From the NCBI GenBank assembly GCA_035468985.1, contig DATISF010000045.1:10035-74034 (forward strand): a stretch of DNA of 64,000 nt. The letters run 5' to 3'. The stretch comes from DASVHS01 sp035468985. Its GTDB lineage: Bacteria > Acidobacteriota > Thermoanaerobaculia > Gp7-AA8. This document shows positions 39,655-48,526 of the stretch, piece by piece. Both the position numbers and the translations under genes were made by a program. Numbering within the stretch: position 1 is the stretch's first letter; the number at the start of each line of letters is the position of its first letter. Below the pieces are notes generated by a model. That model had not been told where the DNA came from, ran no database searches, and worked only from the letters and a program-made list of their open reading frames with translations.

Positions 39655-40779
39655 TCAGAACGACTCGTCAGCCAGACGTTCCACGGCGGCCGGCGTGGCC
39701 CGTGTGTGGGCGAGGAGAAACTCCCCGGGACGGCGGGATCGGACGGCGCGCAACGCCGCGTCGAGGAGCGACGGCCGTGAGAGGATCGCGGCGACGCGCC
39801 GGCTCCATGCGATCCGCGGTCCGAAGAAGCGCGCGTGCGCGTCGCGGTAGGCGTTCTCATTCCCGCGGCCGCCGAGCATCCCCATCACGTGAGGCACGGC
39901 GACCGCGGCCGACTGGATGGCCATGGCCATCCCGTTGCCGGTCAGCGGATCGACGATGCCCGAGGCGTCGCCGATCATCGGGACGCCGCGTTCGACAGGC
40001 GAACGGGCCCGGAAGATGACCGGCTCCGAGGAGAGAAATCCGTCCTGAGCCGGCTCATGGCGCGCGTACATCGCATCGAGCCGCGGCTCCTCCGACCGAA
40101 TCTCGTCGACGAACGTCTGCCAGCGCCCTTTGTGTCCGGCCAGCCGCGACGCGTGAACGAGGCCGCAGATGTTGGTGATGCGGTTCTCGATCGGCGAGAC
40201 GCCGAGGTAGCCGCCGCGGTAGGAGTAGAGCTCGATGACCCCGGCGGCCGAGGACGGCTGCCGCTCCACATAGTGCCGTTTGAATCCGAAATGGCGATGC
40301 GAGCGATCCTTCGCGAATCCGCGGCCGAGCTGCGTGTCAAAACGGCCCCACCGTCCCCACGCTCCGACGATGAGGCGTGCATCGATGAGCTGCCGCTCGC
40401 CGCCGCGCTCGATCGACAGCGGGAAGAGATCGCTCGCCGTCCAGCCGGCGAACGGATGCGCGCCGGAACGGACTGCCGTTCGGAACAGAAGATCGTCAAG
40501 GAGTTGACGACTAACGCCGCGGGCGGCGCTCGGGAATTCGAATTCGTACTGGCGGTGGCGCGAAATCACGCGGCAGCTCGCGATCTGTGGAGTCTTCAAC
40601 GCCACGCCAAGACGGTCGAGGATCGGCAGCGCGTCGTAAGAGAGGAACTCGCCGCAGAGCTTGTCGCGCGGAAACTGGTCGCGATCGATCAGTGCAACGC
40701 CGAGACCGCGGCGCGCCAGGATTGCCGCAAGCGTCGATCCCGCAGGTCCCGCGCCGACAATCGCCACGTCGAACTTCAT
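39655..40779 (-). CDS. FAD-dependent oxidoreductase (geranylgeranyl-reductase/halogenase-like)
   Basis: A 374-residue flavoprotein with FAD loop G9-A-G-P-A-G14, D-R-D-Q-F-P-R-D-K-L-C-G-E typical of the geranylgeranyl reductase family, and the second FAD contact G-D-A-S-G-I-V-D-P-L-T-G-N-G. It may reduce or hydroxylate a polyketide or prenyl product. Last gene of a three-gene operon with a methyltransferase (4-bp overlap) and a ketosynthase. Confidence 0.85.
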   Translation of the reverse strand: MKFDVAIVGAGPAGSTLAAILARRGLGVALIDRDQFPRDKLCGEFLSYDALPILDRLGVALKTPQIASCRVISRHRQYEFEFPSAARGVSRQLLDDLLFRTAVRSGAHPFAGWTASDLFPLSIERGGERQLIDARLIVGAWGRWGRFDTQLGRGFAKDRSHRHFGFKRHYVERQPSSAAGVIELYSYRGGYLGVSPIENRITNICGLVHASRLAGHKGRWQTFVDEIRSEEPRLDAMYARHEPAQDGFLSSEPVIFRARSPVERGVPMIGDASGIVDPLTGNGMAMAIQSAAVAVPHVMGMLGGRGNENAYRDAHARFFGPRIAWSRRVAAILSRPSLLDAALRAVRSRRPGEFLLAHTRATPAAVERLADESF

Positions 40780-41429
40780 TTGCGCAGGATGATTCCGAAG
40801 CGGTACGGAAACAACTTCACGACGCTCGTCTTCGCCGCTCCTGCACGATCGGCCACGCTGCGTGCCTCGGCGATCGTGTAGCCGCGCCGGATCGATGCCG
40901 GCGCGTCGACACGCGTGATGCGGCCGACGAGCCGCAGAAGCGCCAGCATCCGCACGAACAACAGCGGTGCGTAGTGACGGCGCGTGTCGGTAAAGCCGAC
41001 GCCGACCCGTGCCACGCGCAGCGAGTCGCGCAGGATTGCCGCGTTTCCTTCGTCATCGAAATGGTGGAAAAAGTGCGACGAAGTCACCGCGTCGACCGCG
41101 CCGGTCCGGAACGGCAGCCGCCGCGCGTCTCCGACCACGCGATGTACGCGTGAGCCGTTGCGCAGGTAGAGCAGATGGTCGATCTTGAAGTCGAGGCCGA
41201 CACGAAGAACCTCGCCGGGGATGCTGTCCAGGAGATCGGCCGTTCCGGCTCCCAGGTCGACGACCGACCGGATCCGTCCGAGACGCTTCACGAGGCGCCG
41301 GTATGCGCCGGTTCCACCGCAGTAACGATTGAAGCGCCGCAGATCGCGCAACGACCGCTCCACGTCCGCGCGCGGCGCGTCGTGTTCGTCGAGAAGCTCG
41401 GGCTCGTCGAGGCGGGGTGGAGTGAGCAA
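40776..41429 (-). CDS. Class I SAM-dependent methyltransferase
   Basis: A 217-residue methyltransferase with motif I V-V-D-L-G-A-G-T-A-D, G-L-D-F-K as the strand-2 turn, and A-V-T-S-S-H-F-F-H-H as motif II. Such enzymes often accompany ketosynthase and flavoprotein genes in aromatic-polyketide pathways, where they methylate the product. It starts one base before the end of the ketosynthase gene region and overlaps the flavoprotein gene by four bases. Confidence 0.83.
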   Translation of the reverse strand: MLTPPRLDEPELLDEHDAPRADVERSLRDLRRFNRYCGGTGAYRRLVKRLGRIRSVVDLGAGTADLLDSIPGEVLRVGLDFKIDHLLYLRNGSRVHRVVGDARRLPFRTGAVDAVTSSHFFHHFDDEGNAAILRDSLRVARVGVGFTDTRRHYAPLLFVRMLALLRLVGRITRVDAPASIRRGYTIAEARSVADRAGAAKTSVVKLFPYRFGIILRK

Positions 41430-42680
41430 CTAGTCGTATCGTTTCAGAACCAGGGCCGAATTCTTCGACCCGAAGGCGATCGTGTTGCAGACGGCGGCGT
41501 TGACGCGGGCGCGCCGGCCGACGTCCGGCACATAGTCGAGATCGCATTCGGGATCGGGCACGTCGAGATTGATCGTTGGCGGAAGAACGCCGTCGCGGAT
41601 GGCCATGACCGTCGCGGCGACGCCGGCCGCACCGCAGGCTCCCTGCGGATGGCCGATCATCGACTTCGTCGCGGAGCCGGCCATCTTCCACGCGTGCTTG
41701 CCGAACGCCAGCTTGACCGCGCGCGTCTCGATGCGATCGTTCAAATCCGTCGACGTGCCGTGATAGTTGAGGTAGTCGACCTCACTGGCGTCGATCCGCG
41801 ACTCCTTCAGTGCCAGCTGCATCGCCCGGGCAGGCTCTTCGCCGGAGTCATCCATGCGAACGCGATGATAGGCATCGCACGTCGACCCATATCCCGCTAC
41901 CTCGGCATAGATCTTTGCGCCGCGAGCCCGTGCCGTCGCCTCCCGCTCCATCACGAACATCCAGGCTCCCTCGCCCAGGACGAAGCCGTCGCGGTTGCGT
42001 GTGAACGGACGCGATGCCGCTTCCGGCGAGTGATTGAACGCGCTGGCCACGATCCGCATGATGCAGAACCCGGTCATGATCGCCTCGGTGATCGGCGCAT
42101 CGGCACCGCCGGTGATGATGTAGTCGGCCACGCCGAGCTTCAAGTGGCGATAGGCGTAGCCGATGGCATCGGTCGACGACGTGCATCCCGTCGAGATCAG
42201 ATGCGAGAAGCCGTGGAGGTCATAGGCCATCGAGATCTCGGAGGAGAGCGTTCCGATCGTGCCGGACGGAATCGCATAGACCGAGGCCTGCTTGACGGCA
42301 CCTTTGTACCAGAGCTCGTACATCCGCTCGCTGAACTCGATGGCCCCGCCGCCCGAGCCGAGCATGACCGCCATCGAGCGTCGCGTCTCGAGGTCGACCG
42401 ATGACGGGTCGAGTTTCGCGTCGCGCAGTGCTTCGTCGGTCGCGGCGATGGCCATGGGGACGACGCGCGAGACATGCTTCATGTCCTTCTGTTCCACCCA
42501 GCCGGTTGGGTCGAAGTCGACTTCGCCTGCGACGCGACAGGGGAGATCGCTTGCGTCGAAGTGAGTGATCTGGCGGACACCGCTCCGTCCGCTGGCCAGC
42601 GACTGGAAGTAGCTCTCGCGGCCGATCCCGTTCGGGCTCATCACGCCGAGCCCGCTGATGACGATCCGTTCCTGATTCAT
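41430..42680 (-). CDS. Beta-ketoacyl synthase (KAS II/FabF type)
   Basis: A 416-residue thiolase-fold condensing enzyme. The catalytic triad is complete: C166 in S-T-G-C-T-S-S-T-D, H307 in Y-H-G-T-S-T-D and H344 in M-I-G-H-P-Q-G-A-C-G-A, with K339 preceding. There is no acyl-carrier protein or fabD/fabG nearby, and the operon partners are a methyltransferase and a flavoprotein, so a secondary-metabolite role is more likely than bulk fatty-acid synthesis. The ATG at 42680 is used rather than an in-frame TTG two codons upstream. A perfect palindrome lies 41 bp upstream. Confidence 0.9.
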   Translation of the reverse strand: MNQERIVISGLGVMSPNGIGRESYFQSLASGRSGVRQITHFDASDLPCRVAGEVDFDPTGWVEQKDMKHVSRVVPMAIAATDEALRDAKLDPSSVDLETRRSMAVMLGSGGGAIEFSERMYELWYKGAVKQASVYAIPSGTIGTLSSEISMAYDLHGFSHLISTGCTSSTDAIGYAYRHLKLGVADYIITGGADAPITEAIMTGFCIMRIVASAFNHSPEAASRPFTRNRDGFVLGEGAWMFVMEREATARARGAKIYAEVAGYGSTCDAYHRVRMDDSGEEPARAMQLALKESRIDASEVDYLNYHGTSTDLNDRIETRAVKLAFGKHAWKMAGSATKSMIGHPQGACGAAGVAATVMAIRDGVLPPTINLDVPDPECDLDYVPDVGRRARVNAAVCNTIAFGSKNSALVLKRYD

Positions 42681-42720
42681 TTTCAAAACATTCGATGGAA
42701 AAACAATGGCGGCGTAACGG

Positions 42721-42738
42721 CTCTACCGTCCGGTAGAG
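42721..42738. promoter_or_regulatory. Perfect palindrome in divergent promoter region, candidate operator
   Basis: CTCTACCG-TC-CGGTAGAG has 8-bp perfect arms and lies in the 124-bp gap between the divergent ketosynthase and SARP-REC regulator genes, 41 bp and 67 bp from their starts. Its place suggests the binding site of the regulator at 42805-43965, but direct-repeat sites are more usual for SARP proteins, so this is inference. Confidence 0.55.
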
Positions 42739-42804
42739 ATAAAATCCTATCGTTTCACGGACTTCTACCACGTCTTGCGCGTGTTACCCTCCCTTCCGTA
42801 CAAA

Positions 42805-43965
42805 ATGAAGTTACTGAACATCCAACTCCTCGGCGATTTCAGAGCCGTCGATCACCGCGGCAACATGATGTCGATCGGCAGCCCCCGCCTGAAGGCGCTG
42901 TTCGTCTATCTTGCCCTGCGTCTCGAGAACGGCGGATCGTTCCCCGAGCTGGCAGAGCTGATGTTCGGGTCCGACAGCGCCCACGCCGGCGATTTCGTCG
43001 GCGAGCTGCGATACGCGCTCCGGTCCATCCCTGACGACCTCGTCCGGGTAAGCGGCGAGTCGGTGTCGTTCGACCCCGACCGCGTTCACGTCGATGCACA
43101 CGACTTCGAGGTGCTCGCGGCCCGAACGGCGATCAACAGCACCCGTGAAGCGGCCGAGATCTACACCGGGAATCTGCTCGATGGTTACGTCAGCGGGTTG
43201 CCGCGTTTCGATGAGTGGTTGCGCGATGAACGCCTGCGCTTCTGGCGCGAGGCGGTCGGCGTGTTCAGCCGGCTGCTCGCGGCCCAGATCAAAGCCGGGT
43301 GGTGGGAGCGGGCGGTGGAGACGGCCGGGCGGCTGTTGTCGCTCGACCCGTCGCAGGAGATCGTCCATCGCACTCTGATGCGGCTGCAGCTCGAACAGGG
43401 CCGGCCGGATGCCGCACTTCGTCGCTACCAGGAGTGCTCCGACATCCTGCACCGGCAGTTCGGCACGCTGCCCAGTTCCGAGACCGAGCGCGTTCACGAC
43501 GAGATCCTCGCCGCGCTGAAGACGGCTCCCGCCCCTCGGGAGCTGCTCCGGAATCCGCTGGACGGGCCGACGCTCGTTCTGCTCGTCGAAGATGACGCGG
43601 TCTCGTCGGCGCTGATGGAAGGCTTTCTGAACGAAGCGGGATACGAAGTGGTTTCGGTCGCCGATGGTGCGGACGCGCTCATCGAGGTGGGCCGGCGCCA
43701 GTTCGATCTGCTGGTGCTCGATATCAACATTCCCACGCTCGACGGCCTGCGGCTGTTCGAGATCATGATCCAGAAGGGCATCGATACGCCGGCAGTGTTC
43801 ATCACCGGCGTGGCCGGTCCGGAAGCGGAAGCGCGCAGTCTCGAAATGGGGGCGGCCGACTTCCTTCGCAAGCCGATCCGCAAAGAGGTCCTCCTTCCCA
43901 GGATCCGCGCTATCCTGCAGCATCGTCACAGAATCCAACGGCCCAGACGTAGCAACGGGGACTAG
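42805..43965 (+). CDS. SARP-type transcriptional activator with C-terminal receiver domain
   Basis: A 386-residue regulator. Residues about 1-95 form an OmpR-like winged helix (L-L-G-D-F-R-A, L-F-V-Y-L-A-L), about 100-240 a bacterial transcriptional activator (BTAD) helical domain, and about 255-380 a response-regulator receiver domain with phosphoacceptor D306 (L-V-L-D-I-N-I-P) and K-P in F-L-R-K-P-I. The receiver at the C terminus is the reverse of the normal order in response regulators. The hybrid kinase gene follows 13 bp later and is the likely partner; the divergent ketosynthase operon is the likely target. Confidence 0.88.
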   Translation: MKLLNIQLLGDFRAVDHRGNMMSIGSPRLKALFVYLALRLENGGSFPELAELMFGSDSAHAGDFVGELRYALRSIPDDLVRVSGESVSFDPDRVHVDAHDFEVLAARTAINSTREAAEIYTGNLLDGYVSGLPRFDEWLRDERLRFWREAVGVFSRLLAAQIKAGWWERAVETAGRLLSLDPSQEIVHRTLMRLQLEQGRPDAALRRYQECSDILHRQFGTLPSSETERVHDEILAALKTAPAPRELLRNPLDGPTLVLLVEDDAVSSALMEGFLNEAGYEVVSVADGADALIEVGRRQFDLLVLDINIPTLDGLRLFEIMIQKGIDTPAVFITGVAGPEAEARSLEMGAADFLRKPIRKEVLLPRIRAILQHRHRIQRPRRSNGD

Positions 43966-43978
43966 TCGGGCTGCTGCC

Positions 43979-46429
43979 ATGTCCGACCTGGTGGTCCTGC
44001 CCGAGGCGATCGAAGCGCGAAAAAAGGCGCGCGCGCATCGCCTCGCGGTGCGGGACATACCCACCCTGCGCATCGTCGGCTGCAGTCTGATCTGCGTCGG
44101 CGTCTTCCTGAACAACCGTTTCATTCTTGGCGAGCCGTCGATGCGGGCGGTGTGGGTGAGCACCGCGGTGGCGGTTGTGTATTGCACGCTATCCTGGCTC
44201 GCGCTGCGGGCCTGGTACGACAGGCTGCAGCCGTTCGATCTCAGCCTGTTCTTTCTCACCGTCGACGTGCCGCTGATGACGATCGCAGTCTACCTGTCGG
44301 GCGCGGAGCGGAGTTGGCTGTTTTTCGTCCTTCTGGTTCGCACCGCCGACCAGGCCCTGACGACGTTTCGCCGCTGTCTGGCGTTCGTGATCTTCAGTGC
44401 GCTCTGCTATGGAGCGATGGGGGCGTGGGTCGTCCTCGTCGACGGGCGGCCGATTGCGATGAACGTGTTCCTCGCCAAAGTCATCTTGATCTTCATGGTC
44501 GGACTGTACGTGGCGCTCACCGCGAGAACCGCGGAGGAGTGGCGAGCCAGCCGGTCGGCAGCGATCCGCATTTCGCGCGATCTGATCCGTCAGATCGAGG
44601 AGCGCTCTGCAGAGCTGAACGACGCGCGTGCCCGGGCCGAGGAGGCGAGCGCGGCGAAGAGCGAGTTTCTCGCCCACATGTCGCACGAGATGCGCACGCC
44701 TCTTCACGGCGTGATCGGGATGCTGCAGCTGGCCATCGAGGACGAGACCTCGCCGCGGCGCGCCCGTCATCTGGAGCTGGCAAAGCGCTCGGCGGAATCG
44801 CTGCTCGCCACGATCGAGGACATTCTCGACTTCTCGAAGATCGAGGCGCGGAAGATCGAGCTCGAGCCGGTCTATTTCTCGATCCGCGACCTCGTCGCCG
44901 AGACCATGAAACCCCTCGGCGTCAGCGCGGCCACGAAAGATCTGATTCTCGCCGCGGGCGTCGCTGCGGAGGTTCCCGAATCCGTGTGGGGCGATCCGCT
45001 GCGGCTGCGGCAGATCATCGTCAATCTCGTCGGGAATGCGATCAAGTTCACCAACTCGGGGGAGGTGGCCTTGCGCGTGTCGATGACCGATGAGCGCATG
45101 CGCTTCGAAGTGCGCGATACCGGCATCGGCATCCCCGAGGACCAGCGGCGGACCATCTTCGAGCCGTTCGCGCAGGCCGATCGCTCGCATTCCCGCCGCC
45201 ACGGAGGGACCGGGCTTGGACTGGCGATCGTGTCGCGGCTGGTCGACGCCATGGGGGGCACGGTGCGGTTGCAGAGCACGCCCGGCGTAGGAACGTCGGT
45301 GGCCATCGATCTCGCGCTGCCATTCGACCGCTTCAGTTCCGGGCCGCGGCGGATCCGGCCCGAGCTGACCGGCCGATCCGTGGTTGTGGTCGAGCCGAAT
45401 GCGACGTCGCGCGGATTCCTGGTGGAGATCCTTCGCAGCGCGGGTTTGGAAGTCACGGCGTGCGCAACCGTGGCCGAGATCGAGGCGAGGAAATATGCGT
45501 GCGCGATTTCGGCCGACGAGGCCATCGCCATTCAGCCTGCCGTGATCATCACCTCGCCGCTCGACGTGGTCGCCGGAGACGATCGCATCCGCGTGACGCG
45601 ACCGGTGAGCGAGCGTGAACTGCTCGACGCCGTTGCCACGGCCGTGGGAACGAAACCGGCGGAAGTGCAGGCCGACGATGTGCGGACGCGCGTCGCCCGA
45701 TCGGGTCTGCACATCCTCGTCGCCGAGGATGAGGCGGTCAGCCAGGAGTTCGCGGCCGAGGCGCTGCGGCGCATGATGCATCGCGTCACGGTCGTGGGCG
45801 ACGGCGAAGAGGCGTTACGGCGCCTCGAGCATCACAACTTCGATCTCGTGTTCATGGACGTGCAGATGCCGAAGCTCGATGGCCTTGAGGCAACGCGCCG
45901 TTATCGCGAGCGGGAACGCGGCAGCCGCACGCCGATCGTCGCGCTCACTGCGCATTCGCGCCGCGAGGATCGGGTGCAATGCCTGGAAGCGGGCATGGAT
46001 GCCGTGCTGACCAAGCCGATCGACCTGAAGCAGCTCGAGTACACGGTCCGACTGCTGACAGGCGCGGAGCCGATCGTCAACGCAGTCGGAGGAAACCTGG
46101 CGCTGCTCGCACGCGTGAGCGGCGCGTTCGCGAAGCAGACACCGGTGCTCCTGACCCAGATTCGCGATGCCATTCAGATGAGCGATGCCGAGGCGCTCTA
46201 CCAGTCCGCGCACAAGATGAAGGGCGCGGTCAGCAATTTCGAGGGCGACCCGTCGGTCGATCTCTCGGTGATGCTCGAGACCGCGGCACGCGAGAATGAT
46301 TTCAGCCGGGCGGCGGCACTGCTCCAAAGGCTCGAATCCGCGGTCACCGCGCTGCAGCGCAGGATCAGCGCGGCGGCGAGTTACCCATCGTCCTCGACCG
46401 CGACGCCGTCTTCGATGTTCTTGAGGTGA
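43979..46429 (+). CDS. Hybrid sensor histidine kinase with receiver and HPt domains
   Basis: An 816-residue membrane kinase. The N-terminal about 190 residues have five or six helices without a large periplasmic loop. Then follow a coiled coil, HisKA with H236 (H-M-S-H-E-M-R-T-P), HATPase (F-E-V-R-D-T-G-I-G-I, G-T-G-L-G-L-A-I), a degenerate receiver lacking the usual aspartate (about 460-555), a full receiver with D627 (V-F-M-D-V-Q-M-P), and a C-terminal HPt domain with H745 (S-A-H-K-M-K-G-A). This is a complete His-Asp-His relay whose final acceptor is probably D306 of the adjacent SARP-REC regulator. The last 49 bp overlap the convergent rex gene. Confidence 0.93.
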   Translation: MSDLVVLPEAIEARKKARAHRLAVRDIPTLRIVGCSLICVGVFLNNRFILGEPSMRAVWVSTAVAVVYCTLSWLALRAWYDRLQPFDLSLFFLTVDVPLMTIAVYLSGAERSWLFFVLLVRTADQALTTFRRCLAFVIFSALCYGAMGAWVVLVDGRPIAMNVFLAKVILIFMVGLYVALTARTAEEWRASRSAAIRISRDLIRQIEERSAELNDARARAEEASAAKSEFLAHMSHEMRTPLHGVIGMLQLAIEDETSPRRARHLELAKRSAESLLATIEDILDFSKIEARKIELEPVYFSIRDLVAETMKPLGVSAATKDLILAAGVAAEVPESVWGDPLRLRQIIVNLVGNAIKFTNSGEVALRVSMTDERMRFEVRDTGIGIPEDQRRTIFEPFAQADRSHSRRHGGTGLGLAIVSRLVDAMGGTVRLQSTPGVGTSVAIDLALPFDRFSSGPRRIRPELTGRSVVVVEPNATSRGFLVEILRSAGLEVTACATVAEIEARKYACAISADEAIAIQPAVIITSPLDVVAGDDRIRVTRPVSERELLDAVATAVGTKPAEVQADDVRTRVARSGLHILVAEDEAVSQEFAAEALRRMMHRVTVVGDGEEALRRLEHHNFDLVFMDVQMPKLDGLEATRRYRERERGSRTPIVALTAHSRREDRVQCLEAGMDAVLTKPIDLKQLEYTVRLLTGAEPIVNAVGGNLALLARVSGAFAKQTPVLLTQIRDAIQMSDAEALYQSAHKMKGAVSNFEGDPSVDLSVMLETAARENDFSRAAALLQRLESAVTALQRRISAAASYPSSSTATPSSMFLR

Positions 46430-47058
46430 TACGAGAGCGACTCGAGGTTGATGCGCAGGTCGACCGATTTGATCTTCACGCCGCGCCGGACCCGGATCTG
46501 CACCGGCGCGAAATTCAGCACGGCGCACACCCCCGCCTCGGCCAGACTGTCGTAGACACTCTGGGCGTTGTCGGCGTTGACGGCGATGATGCCGATCTCG
46601 ACGCGGTCGCGTCGCACGGTCTCGCGAAGGGTCTGCGGCGCAAGCACGGGAATCCCGCTGCGCGAGAAACGTCCGATTCGGTCGGGATCGACATCGAACA
46701 ACGCGACGATGTGGAACCCGTTGCTGTTGAAGCCGCGATAGTCCGCCAGAGCCATGCCCAGGTTTCCGGCGCCGATGATGACGACTTTGCGGGTGCGGTC
46801 GATGCCGAGAGTGCGGACGAGCTGTTCCTTCAGCTTCGAGACGTCGTAGCCGACGCCGCGCGTCCCGAACTCGCCGAAACAGGCGAGGTCCTTGCGGATC
46901 TGCGCCGAGTTCAGATGAAAGCGGTCGGCGAGCTCGCGCGAGGAGACCGTGCGCTGATTGATCGACTCGAGGTAGCTGAGACAGCGCAGGTAGACCGACA
47001 GTCGTCCGGTGGTCAGCTCGGAGATCGGTTCGCGATCTGCTGAGGGACGCGGGCTCAT
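46381..47058 (-). CDS. rex: Redox-sensing transcriptional repressor Rex
   Basis: A 225-residue Rex protein. The N-terminal winged helix (about 15-75) contains the family stretch S-A-Q-I-R-K-D-L and F-G-E-F-G-T-R-G-V-G-Y; the C-terminal Rossmann domain has G96-A-G-N-L-G101 for NAD(H). Rex represses respiratory genes when NADH/NAD+ is low and releases DNA as NADH rises. It is the last gene of the nuoG-to-nuoN transcript, 10 bp after nuoN, and near-consensus Rex sites precede nuoG and nuoB, implying autoregulation through the nuo operon. Confidence 0.96.
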   Translation of the reverse strand: MSPRPSADREPISELTTGRLSVYLRCLSYLESINQRTVSSRELADRFHLNSAQIRKDLACFGEFGTRGVGYDVSKLKEQLVRTLGIDRTRKVVIIGAGNLGMALADYRGFNSNGFHIVALFDVDPDRIGRFSRSGIPVLAPQTLRETVRRDRVEIGIIAVNADNAQSVYDSLAEAGVCAVLNFAPVQIRVRRGVKIKSVDLRINLESLSYHLKNIEDGVAVEDDG

Positions 47059-47068
47059 GGGAGGCCCA

Positions 47069-48526
47069 TTAGCGTTGCAACAGCTCGCGAGCGGCCGTAC
47101 CGGCCATGTCGAACAGCGGCGTCGGGAAGAGGCCCACCACGAGGATTCCGATCATCGATATCGCCAGTGCTCCGGTGGCGAAGGCTCCCGCAACAGGGGT
47201 CGTGTAGCCCTCCACCGGCTCCTTCATGTACAGGTAGTAGACGACGCGCAGGTAGTAGTACACCGAGACGATGCTCATCAGGATGCCGACCAGGGCGATG
47301 CCCATGTGCCCCGATTCGATCGCCGTCTTGAAGATATAGAACTTCGAGATGAACCCGCCGGTGGGAGGCAGCCCGGAGAGCGAGAACATGCAGATCGTCA
47401 GCGCCAGCCCGTAGAACGGGCGCCGGAATCCGAGTCCGGCGACGTCGTCGAGCGTTTGCGGATCGTTCTGGTTCTTGGCCAGCATCGAGACCACGCCGAA
47501 CGCTCCGATGTTCATCAATGCATAGACGATTGCGTAGACCGCGATCGCGGCGACGGAATCGTCGCGGATCGTCAGCATGGCGATCATCATGTAACCGACA
47601 TGCGCGATGCCCGAGTAGGCGAGCATGCGCTTGAGGTCGCGCTGCACGATGGCCACGGAGTTGCCGACGATCATCGACAGGATCGACAGCGCCGCCACCA
47701 TCGTCATCCACGACGTCTGCTCGAGCATCGGGGTCATGGCCCAGAAGATACGGATCAGGGCGATGAGAGTTGCCACTTTGGGAGCAACGGAAAGCCAGCC
47801 CGAGACCGGTGTCGGTGCTCCCTGATAGACATCGGGCGCCCAGGCGTGGAACGGCGCGAGCGCCAGCTTGAAGCCGAATCCCGCCATCATCAGCACGAAT
47901 GCGATCGCCAGCAGCGGGTTACTGGCATCGGCGGCCGCGAAGTACTCGGTCATGGCCGTGAGATTCGTCGACTGTGTGGCGCCATAGAACAGCGCCGTGC
48001 CGTAGAGGATGAACCCCGTGGCGAACGCGCCCATCAGGAAGTACTTGAGACTGGCCTCGTTCGAGATCGGAAGGCGGCGGTGATAACCGACCAGGACGAA
48101 AATGCAGATCGACAGGATCTCCAGACCGAGGATGATGATGAGAAGGTCGAGGCCCTTGGCCATCATCATCATGCCGGCCGTTCCCCACATCAGCAGCGCG
48201 TAGAACTCGCCGCCGTCGATCCCTTCGCGCTCGAGGTAGTCGTGGGCAAACAGGATGGCCAGGGTCGCTGCGAGGAGGAACACGAGATCGAAAAACAGCG
48301 TGATGGCGCTGATCTGATACGTGCCGCCGAAATACGTGCCGCCGATGAGGAAGGCCTCCGACCACATCGTCAGGACGATGATGATCAGGGCGATCCACGC
48401 TGCGATCGACCGGGCGCGTGGGGCGAACGCCTCGACGAGGATCAGCACCATGCCGCCGACGGAGAGGACGAGCTCGGGAAGAATGGCATTGAGCCAGCCG
48501 GGTTCGACCAGAGGATGGAGGTTCAT
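47069..48526 (-). CDS. nuoN: NADH-quinone oxidoreductase subunit N
   Basis: A 485-residue antiporter-like membrane subunit with about 14 helices. Typical positions are seen: the helix with S-L-K-Y-F-L-M-G-A-F-A-T-G, the P-F-H-A-W-A-P-D-V-Y-Q-G-A-P-T-P motif of discontinuous helix 7, and K-R-M-L-A-Y-S-G-I-A-H-V-G-Y in helix 8, containing the proton-channel lysine. It overlaps the nuoM stop as ATGA. Confidence 0.96.
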   Translation of the reverse strand: MNLHPLVEPGWLNAILPELVLSVGGMVLILVEAFAPRARSIAAWIALIIIVLTMWSEAFLIGGTYFGGTYQISAITLFFDLVFLLAATLAILFAHDYLEREGIDGGEFYALLMWGTAGMMMMAKGLDLLIIILGLEILSICIFVLVGYHRRLPISNEASLKYFLMGAFATGFILYGTALFYGATQSTNLTAMTEYFAAADASNPLLAIAFVLMMAGFGFKLALAPFHAWAPDVYQGAPTPVSGWLSVAPKVATLIALIRIFWAMTPMLEQTSWMTMVAALSILSMIVGNSVAIVQRDLKRMLAYSGIAHVGYMMIAMLTIRDDSVAAIAVYAIVYALMNIGAFGVVSMLAKNQNDPQTLDDVAGLGFRRPFYGLALTICMFSLSGLPPTGGFISKFYIFKTAIESGHMGIALVGILMSIVSVYYYLRVVYYLYMKEPVEGYTTPVAGAFATGALAISMIGILVVGLFPTPLFDMAGTAARELLQR

